Shown here piece after piece: positions 33,936-43,180 of a stretch of 64,000 bases of DNA. The DNA comes from Salinimicrobium sediminis (GTDB lineage: Bacteria > Bacteroidota > Bacteroidia > Flavobacteriales > Flavobacteriaceae). The DNA lies in assembly GCF_900215295.1 (NCBI RefSeq), contig NZ_OCMF01000005.1, positions 62,001 through 126,000 of the forward strand, given 5' to 3'. The position numbers and the translations under genes were made by a program. Position 1 is the stretch's first letter. Every line of letters starts with the position of its first letter. Under the pieces are notes generated by a model. That model was not told the DNA's origin. It was given only the letters and a program-made list of their open reading frames with translations, and did no database searches.

Positions 33936-35270
33936 TATTCCCGTATAATTCTGCGGACTAATTTGCCTGAGTTCTTCCTTTATTTCTTCTGAAACTTCCA
34001 AGCTTCCAATAAATTCTGATATGCTGTCACGATTTATTTTCTCGTTGGTACGGGTAAGGCCTTTTAAAGCTTCATACGGGTTTGGATAACCTTCGCGTCT
34101 AAGAATGGTTTGAATGGCTTCGGCCACTACCGCCCAGTTATCTTCAAGATCGGCATCGAGTTTGGCTTCATTCAGTAACAGCTTATTAAGGCCTTTAAGG
34201 GTAGATGAAAATCCGATCAAGGTATGACCAAAAGGCACCCCTATAGTTCTTAGGACTGTACTGTCTGTTAGATCCCGTTGTAACCTACTAACCGGTAATT
34301 TAGCCGAAAGGTGCTCAAAAAGGGCATTTGCTATGCCCAGGTTCCCTTCACTGTTCTCAAAATCGATGGGATTCACCTTGTGGGGCATCGCCGAGGATCC
34401 CACTTCTCCTTTTTTGATCTTTTGCTTGAAATAATCCATGGAGACGTAAGACCAAATGTCTCTATCCAGGTCAAGAATTATAGTGTTAATACGTTTTAGA
34501 GCATCAAAAAGCGAAGCCATATGGTCATAGTGTTCAATTTGGGTAGTAGGAAAAGAATGATAAAGTCCTAGAGAACCCTCAACAAAATCCTTTCCGAAGA
34601 GCTTCCAGTTTACCTTGGGATATGCTACTTTATGAGCATTGAAATTACCTGTTGCGCCACCAAATTTAGCTGCATTGGGAATATCCTGCAGGTATTTTAA
34701 CTGTTCCTTTAATCTTACTACAAAGACTTTGATCTCTTTTCCCAAACGGGTAGGGGAGGCAGGCTGGCCATGTGTTCTGGCCAGCATAGGGATTTCCTTC
34801 CAGTCGGTGGCCAATTGTTCCAGCTTTTCCAAAAGGTCATTCAATGCAGGATTATAAACATCTTCCAGAGCTTCTTTTATACTTAAAGGAACTGCCGTAT
34901 TATTGATATCCTGTGAGGTAAGGCCAAAATGAATGAATTCCTTGAATTGCGACAGGTTTAACTTGTCGAACCTGTCTTTGATAAAATATTCAACAGCCTT
35001 AACGTCGTGATTTGTGGTTTTTTCGATCTCTTTAATTTCCAAAGCATCCTCTGTGGAAAAGTTGCTGTAGATCTTACGCAGTTCAGCAAACTTGGATTCC
35101 TGCATTTGTTTTAGCTGTGGTAGGCCGAGCTCACAAAGAGAAATGAAATATTCTATTTCTACCCGCACCCTGTATTTTATAAGGGCTTGTTCGCTAAAGT
35201 ATTCGGCAAGCTGCCGGGTCTTGGAAATATATCTACCGTCAATGGGCGAAATTGCCTGGAGAGAAGTCAT
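33933..35270 (-). CDS. purB: Adenylosuccinate lyase
   Basis: 445 residues of the fumarase/aspartase superfamily. The signature loop GEVGSSAMPHKVNPIDFENSEGN near 290-312 carries the catalytic Ser. HFGLTSQDINNTA near 110-125 and ARTHGQPASPTRLGKE near 158-173 complete the active site. It catalyses two steps of purine synthesis (SAICAR to AICAR, and adenylosuccinate to AMP), releasing fumarate. It is a stand-alone gene here. Confidence 0.96.
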   Translation of the reverse strand: MTSLQAISPIDGRYISKTRQLAEYFSEQALIKYRVRVEIEYFISLCELGLPQLKQMQESKFAELRKIYSNFSTEDALEIKEIEKTTNHDVKAVEYFIKDRFDKLNLSQFKEFIHFGLTSQDINNTAVPLSIKEALEDVYNPALNDLLEKLEQLATDWKEIPMLARTHGQPASPTRLGKEIKVFVVRLKEQLKYLQDIPNAAKFGGATGNFNAHKVAYPKVNWKLFGKDFVEGSLGLYHSFPTTQIEHYDHMASLFDALKRINTIILDLDRDIWSYVSMDYFKQKIKKGEVGSSAMPHKVNPIDFENSEGNLGIANALFEHLSAKLPVSRLQRDLTDSTVLRTIGVPFGHTLIGFSSTLKGLNKLLLNEAKLDADLEDNWAVVAEAIQTILRREGYPNPYEALKGLTRTNEKINRDSISEFIGSLEVSEEIKEELRQISPQNYTGI

Positions 35271-35348
35271 GAAAATCTGTTTCAGAAATTAAAGGCTAAA
35301 GATACATTTTTCAGGGGTACTCAAAAAGGCATTTTTTCCTGAAGTTTT

Positions 35349-36032
35349 TCAGGCTTTTTCGAGCAACTCCTGCACCACCCGCGGCACACCTACTGATGCT
35401 TTTTCAGCATAAATCTTTAGATTTTTAGATTCAGCGACAGAGGGTTTGGGGTCGATAAAATAAATAGGAATCCCTTCAGGAGCAAGGTCCAGTAGTCCGG
35501 CGGCGGGATAAACCTGCATGGAGGTGCCAATGATCATAAGGACATCTGCCTGGAAAGTAATGTCCATGGCGGGCTCCATCATAGGAACAGCCTCTCCAAA
35601 CCACACCACATGTGGCCTAAGCTGGAAATTGTTTTCGCAAAAATCTCCGGGATTCAGGTCATCCTCCCAATCCATAATAAGCTCACCGTTAAAAGTACTG
35701 CGGACTTTCTTAAGCTCCCCGTGAAGGTGGATTACATTGCTGCTGCCTGCTTTTTCATGTAGATCATCAACATTTTGGGTAATGATATAAACTTCATATT
35801 TTTCCTCAAGATCTTTTAAAGCCTTATGTGCATCATTGGGAGAAACCTCCTTTAACTGTCTTCGGCGTTTGTTGTAAAAATCAAGTACCAGTTCCATATT
35901 GCGTTCCCAACCCATTGGAGAAGCAACTTCCATCACATCATGTCCTTCCCAGAGGCCATCGGCATCCCTAAAGGTGCTAATTCCGCTTTCTGCACTAATA
36001 CCTGCTCCCGTAAGTACAACAACTTTTTTCAT
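35349..36032 (-). CDS. cobB: Sir2-family NAD-dependent protein deacylase
   Basis: 227 residues from the ATG at 36032. NAD-binding motifs: GAGISAESGISTFRD near 9-23, TQNVDDLHEKAG and the catalytic His in IHLHGEL. LDFYNKRRRQL matches the YxxR pair that fits succinyl-lysine in SIRT5/CobB-type enzymes. The zinc-ribbon cysteines normally seen after LHGE are missing: only one Cys (GDFCENN) is present. It probably removes acyl groups from lysines using NAD, in the cytoplasm. Confidence 0.87.
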   Translation of the reverse strand: MKKVVVLTGAGISAESGISTFRDADGLWEGHDVMEVASPMGWERNMELVLDFYNKRRRQLKEVSPNDAHKALKDLEEKYEVYIITQNVDDLHEKAGSSNVIHLHGELKKVRSTFNGELIMDWEDDLNPGDFCENNFQLRPHVVWFGEAVPMMEPAMDITFQADVLMIIGTSMQVYPAAGLLDLAPEGIPIYFIDPKPSVAESKNLKIYAEKASVGVPRVVQELLEKA

Positions 36033-36124
36033 ACATGTCAATTTGATGCATAAAATAAGTAGTTTTTACGGAATTTCATAGGCCTCATTGAATTGTTATC
36101 GGGAGGATTGTCTAATTTCGCCAC

Positions 36125-36781
36125 ATGAATGAGAACCGGAAATTACTCGAGTACCTCGAATCATTTCTTACCGAAAGCAGAAAGGAACTTTTTAAAATAG
36201 TCCTCTCCCAGCGCACAAATCACTTTACGGTGGCCACCCAGGATGTTTATCAATTACATAATACCAGTGCGGTGATTCGCAGTTGTGATGTTTTTGGCGT
36301 TCAGAATGTACATGTGGTGGAAGAGGTGAATCTCAAGAAGATCGACAGGGAAATCGCAATGGGTGCTCAAAAATGGGTGGATATTAACCGGTATACTTCA
36401 ACAGAAGATTGTATTGACACATTGAGAAATGAAGGCTATAGGATCATAGCGACCTCGCCTCATAAAGGAATCATGCTTCAGGATTTCGATATTTCCAGGC
36501 CTGCAGCCCTGTTCTTTGGTAGGGAAACTGAAGGTCTTTCAGAAGAAGTACTGGAAGAGGCGGATGAATTTTTGCAGATTCCCATGGTGGGATTTACCGA
36601 AAGTTTGAATATCTCGGTTTCTGCAGCTATTATTCTTCAGGATGTAACTGCCCGATTACGAAGGAGTGAGATCAACTGGCAGCTTTCCGAAGAAGAGCAA
36701 ATTTTTAAACGATTAGACTGGGCAAAGAAAAATTTAAAAAATTCCGCCGAAATCATCAGCCGTTTTGAGGCATCACGATAA
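36125..36781 (+). CDS. trmH: SpoU-family tRNA (guanosine-2'-O)-methyltransferase
   Basis: 218 residues of the SPOUT class. Motif 1 is HNTSAVIRSCDVFGV (Asn and catalytic Arg), motif 2 ALFFGRETEGLSEEV, motif 3 IPMVGFTESLNISVSAAI. The C-terminal helical tail LSEEEQIFKRLDWAKKNLKNS resembles TrmH. It would methylate G18 in the D-loop. Specificity against rRNA paralogues is inferred from length and tail. It is divergent from the sirtuin gene. Confidence 0.85.
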   Translation: MNENRKLLEYLESFLTESRKELFKIVLSQRTNHFTVATQDVYQLHNTSAVIRSCDVFGVQNVHVVEEVNLKKIDREIAMGAQKWVDINRYTSTEDCIDTLRNEGYRIIATSPHKGIMLQDFDISRPAALFFGRETEGLSEEVLEEADEFLQIPMVGFTESLNISVSAAIILQDVTARLRRSEINWQLSEEEQIFKRLDWAKKNLKNSAEIISRFEASR

Positions 36782-36817
36782 AATTATTTACATTTAGGTC
36801 CCCTATGTGAAATTTGC

Positions 36818-37345
36818 ATGACACTTTTCTTTTACATCATTATTGGCCTCATCACTTTTGTTGCGTTCCTCCATGCCTGGGCAAAAAAGGAATATAACTT
36901 TAGCAGAACCGTGGTCATAAACAGGCCTAAGGCTGAAGTTTATGCTTTTATAAGACAGTTGAAAAAACAACCTCTCTGGATGCCGTGGTTCTTAAATGAT
37001 CCCGGGGTGGTTTTAAAATTTAAGGGAGAAGACGGTAAAGTTGGCGCTTCTGCTTATTGGAAAGGTAGCAACAACGTGGAGGGGATCGAGAAGATCGTAA
37101 AGGTAAAGGAAGGAAAAGTTTTTGAAACCCAGTTACTATTCATAAAACCCTATAAATCTCTTTCTCTTTGCTATATGGCGGTCAAGGAGGTGGAGCCTAA
37201 TCGCACAAAAATGGTATGGGGTGTAAAAGGAGTACATAAATTTCCTGCGTCGGTGCTGATGCTTTTTTACGGAATGGATCGCGCTTTGGGAAAAGACTTT
37301 GAAACAGGTTTGTACAACCTAAAAATTCACCTGGAGAGAAAATAA
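36818..37345 (+). CDS. SRPBCC-fold protein with N-terminal membrane helix
   Basis: 175 residues. One membrane helix (LFFYIIIGLITFVAFLHAWA) leads to a START/polyketide-cyclase-like domain starting YNFSRTVVINRPKAEVYAFIRQLKKQPLWMPW and continuing through GEDGKVGASAYWKGSNNVEG. Such domains bind hydrophobic ligands. The ligand is unknown. It lies 36 bp after trmH and may be cotranscribed. Confidence 0.75.
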   Translation: MTLFFYIIIGLITFVAFLHAWAKKEYNFSRTVVINRPKAEVYAFIRQLKKQPLWMPWFLNDPGVVLKFKGEDGKVGASAYWKGSNNVEGIEKIVKVKEGKVFETQLLFIKPYKSLSLCYMAVKEVEPNRTKMVWGVKGVHKFPASVLMLFYGMDRALGKDFETGLYNLKIHLERK

Positions 37346-37362
37346 CTCATTAAAGCACCAAA

Positions 37363-37404
37363 TCAAAAATTCCAAATTCCAACTTTTCAATTACAAATTC
37401 CGGG
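37363..37404. repeat. Heptamer-phased run, TTCCAAA type
   Basis: TCAAAAA, TTCCAAA, TTCCAAC, TTTTCAA, TTACAAA, TTCCGGG. Six 7-bp units downstream of the SRPBCC gene. Confidence 0.55.
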
Positions 37405-37492
37405 AAGGTCTGGATAAAAGTTATTTAAATTCTATCTGTTGACGTCACTTTAACCACTTTCAGGGTAGAAAATTAATAGCTGGTAAATAGTC

Positions 37493-37524
37493 AAAAAAAA
37501 AGCCGAAAATTCACATTTTCGGCT
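37493..37524 (-). terminator. Terminator of the carboxypeptidase-regulatory-like gene
   Basis: On the minus strand, AGCCGAAAAT and ATTTTCGGCT pair with a 4-nt loop and are followed by eight T. Confidence 0.85.
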
Positions 37525-37551
37525 CCTGTAAATTTCAAAGTTCTTTCTGCT

Positions 37552-38310
37552 TTACCTGTTCAGAACCTTGTATTCCTCATAGCAACCACTCATGGCGTCC
37601 AGTATCTGCAGGTCGTTAGCCGTTTTTATGAAATCGGTTGAATAATCACACCTGCGAAGCACTTCATCGATATCCATCCTGTTTATACCAAGCACAGCCA
37701 TTAAGGTTTGCCTGTCGAACTTAGTAGCCAGCAGGCGGCGTATCTCGTCATCCTGTTTCATCTCCCTAAGCTTTTTCATTTGTTGAGGTTGCTTTCCGAA
37801 AATATTATACAAAGCGTCTGCCGGATTAAAAACAGCCCCCAATACTCTCGAAACCGCATTAGGACTGTAATCTCCACCTTCATAGCCTTGATTCAATCCG
37901 GAAATACTGTAGCGGTAATTCTCATAAATAGGAATATTCTTGGCATCGATCTCCAGATATCCTGTCAACTGAACGGGACTCACAGTAACTTCTTCCAGGG
38001 CAATCCCGAGTTCGGTCATTTTTACTTTTACCTCTCCAAACTTAAGCCAGTCATTGGTGACTCTTACCCGTATGGATTTAAAACCCAGGTAAGAAAAATA
38101 AAGGGTGTCATTGACCTGCGCCTTAATTTCGAAATCTCCTGTCGCAGAGGACACCGCACCAATCACCTGGTTGAGGTTCACAATGTGAGCATTCTCAATG
38201 GGAAGGTCATTCGCGGCGTTAAGTACCTTTCCTTTTACTACAGTAGGTTGTTCCTGGCTAAATGCCATAAAACCCAGGAGTAGGAAAAGGGGAGCTAAAA
38301 GTTTTTTCAT
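37552..38310 (-). CDS. Exported protein with CarboxypepD_reg-like (CnaB-type) domain
   Basis: 252 residues with a signal peptide (LLAPLFLLLGFMAFSQ). Residues about 22-100 form the carboxypeptidase regulatory-like beta sandwich common at the N-terminus of TonB-dependent receptors (VVKGKVLNAANDLPIENAHIV, VSSATGDFEIKAQVNDTLYFSYLGFKS). A C-terminal helical part carries no motif I know. No barrel follows, so it is not a receptor. It may be a periplasmic or surface accessory. Confidence 0.78.
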   Translation of the reverse strand: MKKLLAPLFLLLGFMAFSQEQPTVVKGKVLNAANDLPIENAHIVNLNQVIGAVSSATGDFEIKAQVNDTLYFSYLGFKSIRVRVTNDWLKFGEVKVKMTELGIALEEVTVSPVQLTGYLEIDAKNIPIYENYRYSISGLNQGYEGGDYSPNAVSRVLGAVFNPADALYNIFGKQPQQMKKLREMKQDDEIRRLLATKFDRQTLMAVLGINRMDIDEVLRRCDYSTDFIKTANDLQILDAMSGCYEEYKVLNR

Positions 38311-38367
38311 GCTGTGATCTAAGCTATTTACGTACTAGGAAAAATTGTACCAAAAGCTTTCCAAAAA

Positions 38368-40203
38368 TTACTTTTTTGATCTTCTTCTTTTAATGGAGCT
38401 TTCAATGCTGCTGCTGCGGCCACCGCTCTTCTTTCCCTGGCGTCCGCCGGATCCTGCGTCAGATGACCTTCTTCTACCACCCGTAGGTGCATCAGATGAA
38501 CGTCTGCGGCCTTTATCTCCACTTCTGGAGGGCTTGTCAAAACTGCGTTCGCCTTTGTCTCTACCTTTAAAGCCACCCCCGCCTTTGCGGCCGCCACTGC
38601 GTTCCTTGCCGGCGCTTTTCTTGGTGATCTCCACATTGATGTGACGACCATTGTGTTTAAAATCCTGGAAAATTTTAATCACTTCTTCCGCTTTTGAACT
38701 GTCTACGTTAAAAAAGGAGAAGCTGTCTTTTACTTCAACACGATTTACATCATCTCTTCCAAGATCTAAAGTAGCCTTAAGGAAATCCTTGAGGCTCATC
38801 CAGTCAAAATCATCTTTTGCTCCTACGTTAATAAAGAACCTGGTGCTGTCACCTTCGTCCTCATAAACTTCCGTAGAACCTTTTGCATTAAGATCCTGTG
38901 CGTTGTTGTAGTAATTAAAGAATCTGGTGAATTCTACCGAAAAGAATTTTTTAAGGAGTTCTTCTTTTGTAAGGCCTTCAAAAAGTTCGGCTATACTCGG
39001 TAAATATTTATCGATCTCATGATTGATCTCTGTCTTACTTATTTCATTGGCAAGGTGGAATAGCTGCACTTCGCAGATCTCTCTGCCATCGGGAATATCC
39101 TTTCTTTCAAAAGCCTGCCCTATGATTCGCTCAATACCTTTGATCTTCCTTGCTTCACTCTTGGAAACAATTACCATAGAAACTCCGCTTTTTCCGGCTC
39201 TTCCGGTACGACCGCTTCGGTGAGTATAAGTTTCTATTTCATCTGGAAGCTGGTAGTTGATCACGTGAGTAATATCGTCAACGTCAATTCCGCGGGCAGC
39301 AACATCTGTAGCTACCAGCATCTGGATCTGTCTTGCTCTAAAACTTTTCATCACCAGGTCACGTTGATTTTGACTCAAGTCTCCATGAAGAGCAGCAGCG
39401 TTATACCCATCTTCGATAAGCTGTTCGGCTACTTTTTGAGTGTCACGTTTGGTGCGACAAAAAACAACAGAAAAAATATCCGGGTTTGCGTCTGAAAGTC
39501 TTTTTAAGGCTGCATAACGGTCACGGGCATTAACCACATAATACTCGTGGGAAACATTTGAGGTTCCCATGTTCTTTGTACCCACAGTAATCTCTACCGG
39601 GGTGCGCATAAACTTTTTAGCAATAGTAGAAACCTCCTTAGGCATTGTAGCCGAGAACAACCAGGTGCTCTTTTCTTTTGGAGTATGGGAGAGGATCTCT
39701 GTAATGTCCTCATAAAAGCCCATGTTCAGCATCTCATCTGCTTCATCAAGGATGCAATACTGGATGGCAGAAATATCTACCAGCCTTCTGTTCACCATGT
39801 CCTGCATACGGCCGGGAGTGGCAACAATGATCTGGGCTCCTTTCTTGATCTGCGCAGCCTGATCTGTAATACTTGCGCCTCCATAGATAGCTACGGTATT
39901 CAGGCCCTTGAAATATTTTGAGTAATTCTTTAATTCGTTTGTAATTTGTAAACACAACTCACGGGTTGGAGAAAGAATAAGGCCCTGCGTCTTTCTACTG
40001 TTTACATCAATTTTTTGGATAAGCGGAAAGCCAAATGCTGCGGTCTTTCCCGTTCCGGTTTGTGCAAGAGCCACCATATCTGTGTCTTCCTGCAATAAAA
40101 TTGGGATTGCTTTTTCCTGTACTTCGCTAGGGCTTTCAAAACCCATGTCTTTAATTGCCTGTAACAGGGCGTCATTCAATCCTAATAATTCAAATTTATT
40201 CAT
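38368..40203 (-). CDS. DEAD-box RNA helicase with DbpA-like RNA-binding domain and basic tail
   Basis: 611 residues. All DEAD-box motifs are present: Q motif, AQTGTGKTA, PTRELCLQ, TPGRM, DEAD, SAT, FCRTKRDT, ATDVAARGIDV, HRSGRTGRAG. A DbpA/CsdA RNA-binding domain follows near 455-530 (FFINVGAKDDFDWMSLKDFLKAT). The last 75 residues are repetitive Gly/Arg/Ser (GGRKGGGGFKG, GGRRRSSDAPTGGRRRSSDAGSGG). It probably unwinds RNA in ribosome assembly or at low temperature. Confidence 0.95.
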   Translation of the reverse strand: MNKFELLGLNDALLQAIKDMGFESPSEVQEKAIPILLQEDTDMVALAQTGTGKTAAFGFPLIQKIDVNSRKTQGLILSPTRELCLQITNELKNYSKYFKGLNTVAIYGGASITDQAAQIKKGAQIIVATPGRMQDMVNRRLVDISAIQYCILDEADEMLNMGFYEDITEILSHTPKEKSTWLFSATMPKEVSTIAKKFMRTPVEITVGTKNMGTSNVSHEYYVVNARDRYAALKRLSDANPDIFSVVFCRTKRDTQKVAEQLIEDGYNAAALHGDLSQNQRDLVMKSFRARQIQMLVATDVAARGIDVDDITHVINYQLPDEIETYTHRSGRTGRAGKSGVSMVIVSKSEARKIKGIERIIGQAFERKDIPDGREICEVQLFHLANEISKTEINHEIDKYLPSIAELFEGLTKEELLKKFFSVEFTRFFNYYNNAQDLNAKGSTEVYEDEGDSTRFFINVGAKDDFDWMSLKDFLKATLDLGRDDVNRVEVKDSFSFFNVDSSKAEEVIKIFQDFKHNGRHINVEITKKSAGKERSGGRKGGGGFKGRDKGERSFDKPSRSGDKGRRRSSDAPTGGRRRSSDAGSGGRQGKKSGGRSSSIESSIKRRRSKK

Positions 40204-40259
40204 ACATATCTAATAAGCGGCAAAGGTACGGATTAGTTAGCAGCTTATTACATTAATAT

Positions 40260-40841
40260 TTAACTGTTCAAATGATCAAGAAAGTCAATCAATTTGCGGA
40301 TTGCACGCCCACGGTGACTGATTTTGGATTTTTCTGAAAGGTTCATTTCGGCGAATGTTTCCGATTTTCCTTCGGGTTGAAACACAGGATCATAGCCGAA
40401 ACCTTGTAAGCCTTTCCTTTCAAAAATGATATTTCCGGCACAAATTCCTTCGAAAGTGTGGAACTTTCCTTTAAGATGCAGTGCAATTACTGTCTTAAAA
40501 CGGGCACTGCGATCTTCTTTTCCTTCCAATTCGTTCAATAGCTTTCCAATATTGGCATCGCTGCTTTTTTCTTCCCCCGCATACCTGGCAGAGTAAACTC
40601 CGGGCGCGCCATTTAAGGCTGCGACCTCCAGACCGGTGTCATCGGCAAAGCAATCATATCCGTATTTTTCCTTTACATATTCAGCTTTTTGAATAGCATT
40701 GCCTTCAATGGTGGGCGAGGTTTCAGGAATATCTTCATGGCAACCAATTTCTTCCAGAGAAAGCAGGTGGATACCTTCAGGCATCAAGGATTGTACTTCT
40801 TTTATCTTGTTCTTGTTATTCGTGGCGAAAACCAATTTCAT
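40260..40841 (-). CDS. rdgB: Non-canonical purine NTP pyrophosphatase (RdgB/HAM1)
   Basis: 193 residues. FATNNKNKIKEVQSLMP, the central FADDTGLEVAALNGAPGVYSARYAG and GFGYDPVFQPEGKSETFAEM are family signatures. It hydrolyses ITP, XTP and dITP to keep them out of nucleic acids. It is 6 bp from rlmH, so the two form a small operon. Confidence 0.95.
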   Translation of the reverse strand: MKLVFATNNKNKIKEVQSLMPEGIHLLSLEEIGCHEDIPETSPTIEGNAIQKAEYVKEKYGYDCFADDTGLEVAALNGAPGVYSARYAGEEKSSDANIGKLLNELEGKEDRSARFKTVIALHLKGKFHTFEGICAGNIIFERKGLQGFGYDPVFQPEGKSETFAEMNLSEKSKISHRGRAIRKLIDFLDHLNS

Positions 40842-40847
40842 AGCAGA

Positions 40848-41321
40848 TTATTTGTGATGGTAGGGTTCATTCCGAAGGATAGTAAAGGCGCGATACAGCT
40901 GTTCGACAAAGAACAGTCTTACCATTTGGTGCGAAAAAGTCATTTTTGAGAGGGAAATTTTTCCGTCGGCACGGGAGTAGACTTCTTCAGAAAAGCCATA
41001 AGGGCCTCCAATGATAAAGATGAGCTGTTTCATGCCGCTGTTCAACCGCTTCTGAATGTATTCTGAAAAACCTTCCGAAGAAAATTGCTTTCCGTTCTCA
41101 TCGAGCAGCACAACAAAGTCGGAAGTATTTATTCTCTCGAGGATCAGTTTTCCTTCTGCAGCCTTTTGCTGCTCTACAGAAAGGTTCTTTGTCTTCCTTA
41201 GATCGGGGATGATCTCCAGTTCAAATTTGTTGTAGTGGCCCAACCTGTTGACATAGGTTCCGATGAGGTTTTGCAGTGCATTATCATCAGTTTTTCCTAT
41301 TGTCAGCAATTTTATGGTCAT
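40848..41321 (-). CDS. rlmH: 23S rRNA (pseudouridine1915-N3)-methyltransferase
   Basis: 157 residues, the normal size. The SPOUT knot is clear in FIIGGPYGFSEEVYSRADGKISLSKMTFSHQMVRLFFVEQLYRAFTI, ending in the conserved NEPYHHK tail. It methylates a pseudouridine in helix 69. It is divergent from nadC with a 50-bp gap. Confidence 0.97.
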   Translation of the reverse strand: MTIKLLTIGKTDDNALQNLIGTYVNRLGHYNKFELEIIPDLRKTKNLSVEQQKAAEGKLILERINTSDFVVLLDENGKQFSSEGFSEYIQKRLNSGMKQLIFIIGGPYGFSEEVYSRADGKISLSKMTFSHQMVRLFFVEQLYRAFTILRNEPYHHK

Positions 41322-41371
41322 GGTAAAATTTTAGTGTTTACTTTGTAACTTTAGCAAAAATAGGCACTGCA

Positions 41372-42229
41372 ATGATTTCAAAAGAACAATTTGAAAAGGA
41401 AATTGAAATAATAATTGAAAATGCTTTAAGGGAAGACGTGGGAGACGGGGATCACAGTTCCCTGGCTTGTATCCCGGCAGATGCCCGGGGAAAAGCAAAA
41501 TTGCTGGTAAAAGACACCGGAATTCTGGCAGGAGTCGAGTTTGCCCGCAGGGTTTTTGAAAAAGTAGATCCACAATTAAAGATAGAAGTCCAAATGGAAG
41601 ACGGTAGCCGCATCAAGCCCCGGGACATTGTATTTTATGTGGAAGGAGCTTCCCGTTCCATTTTAAAGGCAGAACGCCTGGTGCTTAACGCGATGCAGAG
41701 AATGAGTGCCATCGCCACCAAAACCCGCACCTTCGTCGATAAACTGGAAGGCACTAATACCCACATTTTAGATACCCGTAAAACTACTCCCGGAATCAGA
41801 GCTCTGGAAAAGTGGGCGGTTAAAATTGGAGGAGGAGAAAACCATCGCTTCGGACTTTTTGATATGATCATGCTTAAAGACAATCATATTGACTATGCCG
41901 GAGGAATAGATACTGCAATTACAAAGACCAAGACTTACTTAAAGGAAAACAACATGGATCTTAAGATCATTGTGGAAGCAAGAAATTTGAACGAGATTAA
42001 ACAGATCCTTAAAGCCGGGGGTGTTAACCGTATCCTTCTTGATAACTTCAACTATGATGAAACAAAAGAAGCGGTAGCTTTGATCAACGGCAGGTGCGAA
42101 ACTGAATCCAGCGGAGGCATTACTCCCGAAACTGCCAGGAAATATGCCGAATGTGGAGTGGACTTTATTTCAAGTGGCGCATTAACCCACTCGGTGTATA
42201 ATCTTGACCTGAGTTTAAAGGCGGTTTAA
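41372..42229 (+). CDS. nadC: Nicotinate-nucleotide pyrophosphorylase (carboxylating)
   Basis: 285 residues of the quinolinate phosphoribosyltransferase family. DTRKTTPGIRALEKWAVKIGGGENHRFGLFDMIMLKDNHI near 130-170 gives the substrate-binding Arg/Lys/His set; EARNLNEIKQILKAGGVNRILLDNF near 205-230 is the second barrel signature. It makes nicotinate mononucleotide for NAD synthesis. The YihY gene follows after 3 bp. Confidence 0.96.
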   Translation: MISKEQFEKEIEIIIENALREDVGDGDHSSLACIPADARGKAKLLVKDTGILAGVEFARRVFEKVDPQLKIEVQMEDGSRIKPRDIVFYVEGASRSILKAERLVLNAMQRMSAIATKTRTFVDKLEGTNTHILDTRKTTPGIRALEKWAVKIGGGENHRFGLFDMIMLKDNHIDYAGGIDTAITKTKTYLKENNMDLKIIVEARNLNEIKQILKAGGVNRILLDNFNYDETKEAVALINGRCETESSGGITPETARKYAECGVDFISSGALTHSVYNLDLSLKAV

Positions 42230-42232
42230 TGC

Positions 42233-43159
42233 ATGACTAACGGCAAGGCAAAAAGTGCTAAAAAGAAAGAAGGTTTTACCTACTGGTGGACCAGCCGGGC
42301 AAAAAAGATCATTCTTCCGGGGCTGGAAGGACTTTCTCTTTTTGACCTTTACATTATTTTTTATGCAGGAATTGTCAAGGGTACTTTTTCGGCAAGGGCA
42401 AGTGCTATCTCTTTTAGTTTTGTACTGGCCCTGTTCCCTTTTTTGCTGTTTATATTAAACCTCATTCCCTTTATTGACTTTATTGATGATTTCCAGATCC
42501 TGTTCCTGGATTTTATCGATTCGCTGCTGCCCCCGGGAACAAGCGCATTTTTTGACGATATTTTTTACGATATCGCAGCCCGCAAAAGGGGAGGACTTTT
42601 ATCTTTTGTTTTTTTGCTTTCCATTGCTTTAATGGCAAACGGCGTTAATGCAGTGTTTACCGGCTTTGAATTCTCCTATCACACCAAAATAAACCGTTCA
42701 ATTATAAGACAATATTTCATTGCAGTAGGGGTTTCATTAATTATGGCCCTTTTATTGCTAACTACTGTAGTAGTAACTGTTTATTTGACATTCTTAACAG
42801 AAGACCTTAAAAGTCTGGGAGTCGTAGATGATACGGTAATGTGGATAAATGTGGGCAGGTATATAATATTTATATGTCTGGTATATATAGGAGTAGCGAT
42901 CCTTTATTATTTTGGAACCAAAGAAAGCAGATTGAGCCGCTTTTTTTCAATAGGAGCTTTTTTTGCTACTATTTTGATCATTCTGACAACTTATCTATTT
43001 GGGATTTACATTGAAAATTTTTCAAACTATAATGAGCTCTATGGTTCGATTGGAGCACTGTTGATTTTGATGGTGTATATCTGGATAAATTCTAATATAT
43101 TGTTGCTCGGTTTTGAACTAAATGCCTCTCTTATGAGATTAAAACGAAATAAAAAATAA
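42233..43159 (+). CDS. YihY/BrkB family inner-membrane protein
   Basis: 308 residues with six membrane helices. The N-terminal KGTFSARASAISFSFVLALFPFLLFILNLIPF and the later GSIGALLILMVYIWINSNILLLGFELNA are the family signatures. Its molecular role is unknown despite old annotation as RNase BN. It sits 3 bp after nadC and 21 bp before the chalcone-isomerase-like gene. Confidence 0.88.
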   Translation: MTNGKAKSAKKKEGFTYWWTSRAKKIILPGLEGLSLFDLYIIFYAGIVKGTFSARASAISFSFVLALFPFLLFILNLIPFIDFIDDFQILFLDFIDSLLPPGTSAFFDDIFYDIAARKRGGLLSFVFLLSIALMANGVNAVFTGFEFSYHTKINRSIIRQYFIAVGVSLIMALLLLTTVVVTVYLTFLTEDLKSLGVVDDTVMWINVGRYIIFICLVYIGVAILYYFGTKESRLSRFFSIGAFFATILIILTTYLFGIYIENFSNYNELYGSIGALLILMVYIWINSNILLLGFELNASLMRLKRNKK

Positions 43160-43180
43160 CTTTTTAACAAAAATTCAATT

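Noticed and set aside
38345-38644. Pro/Leu-rich plus-strand frame over the end of the DEAD-box helicase gene
   Set aside because: It is the mirror of the Gly/Arg/Ser repeat tail of the helicase, which is a typical feature of that protein.
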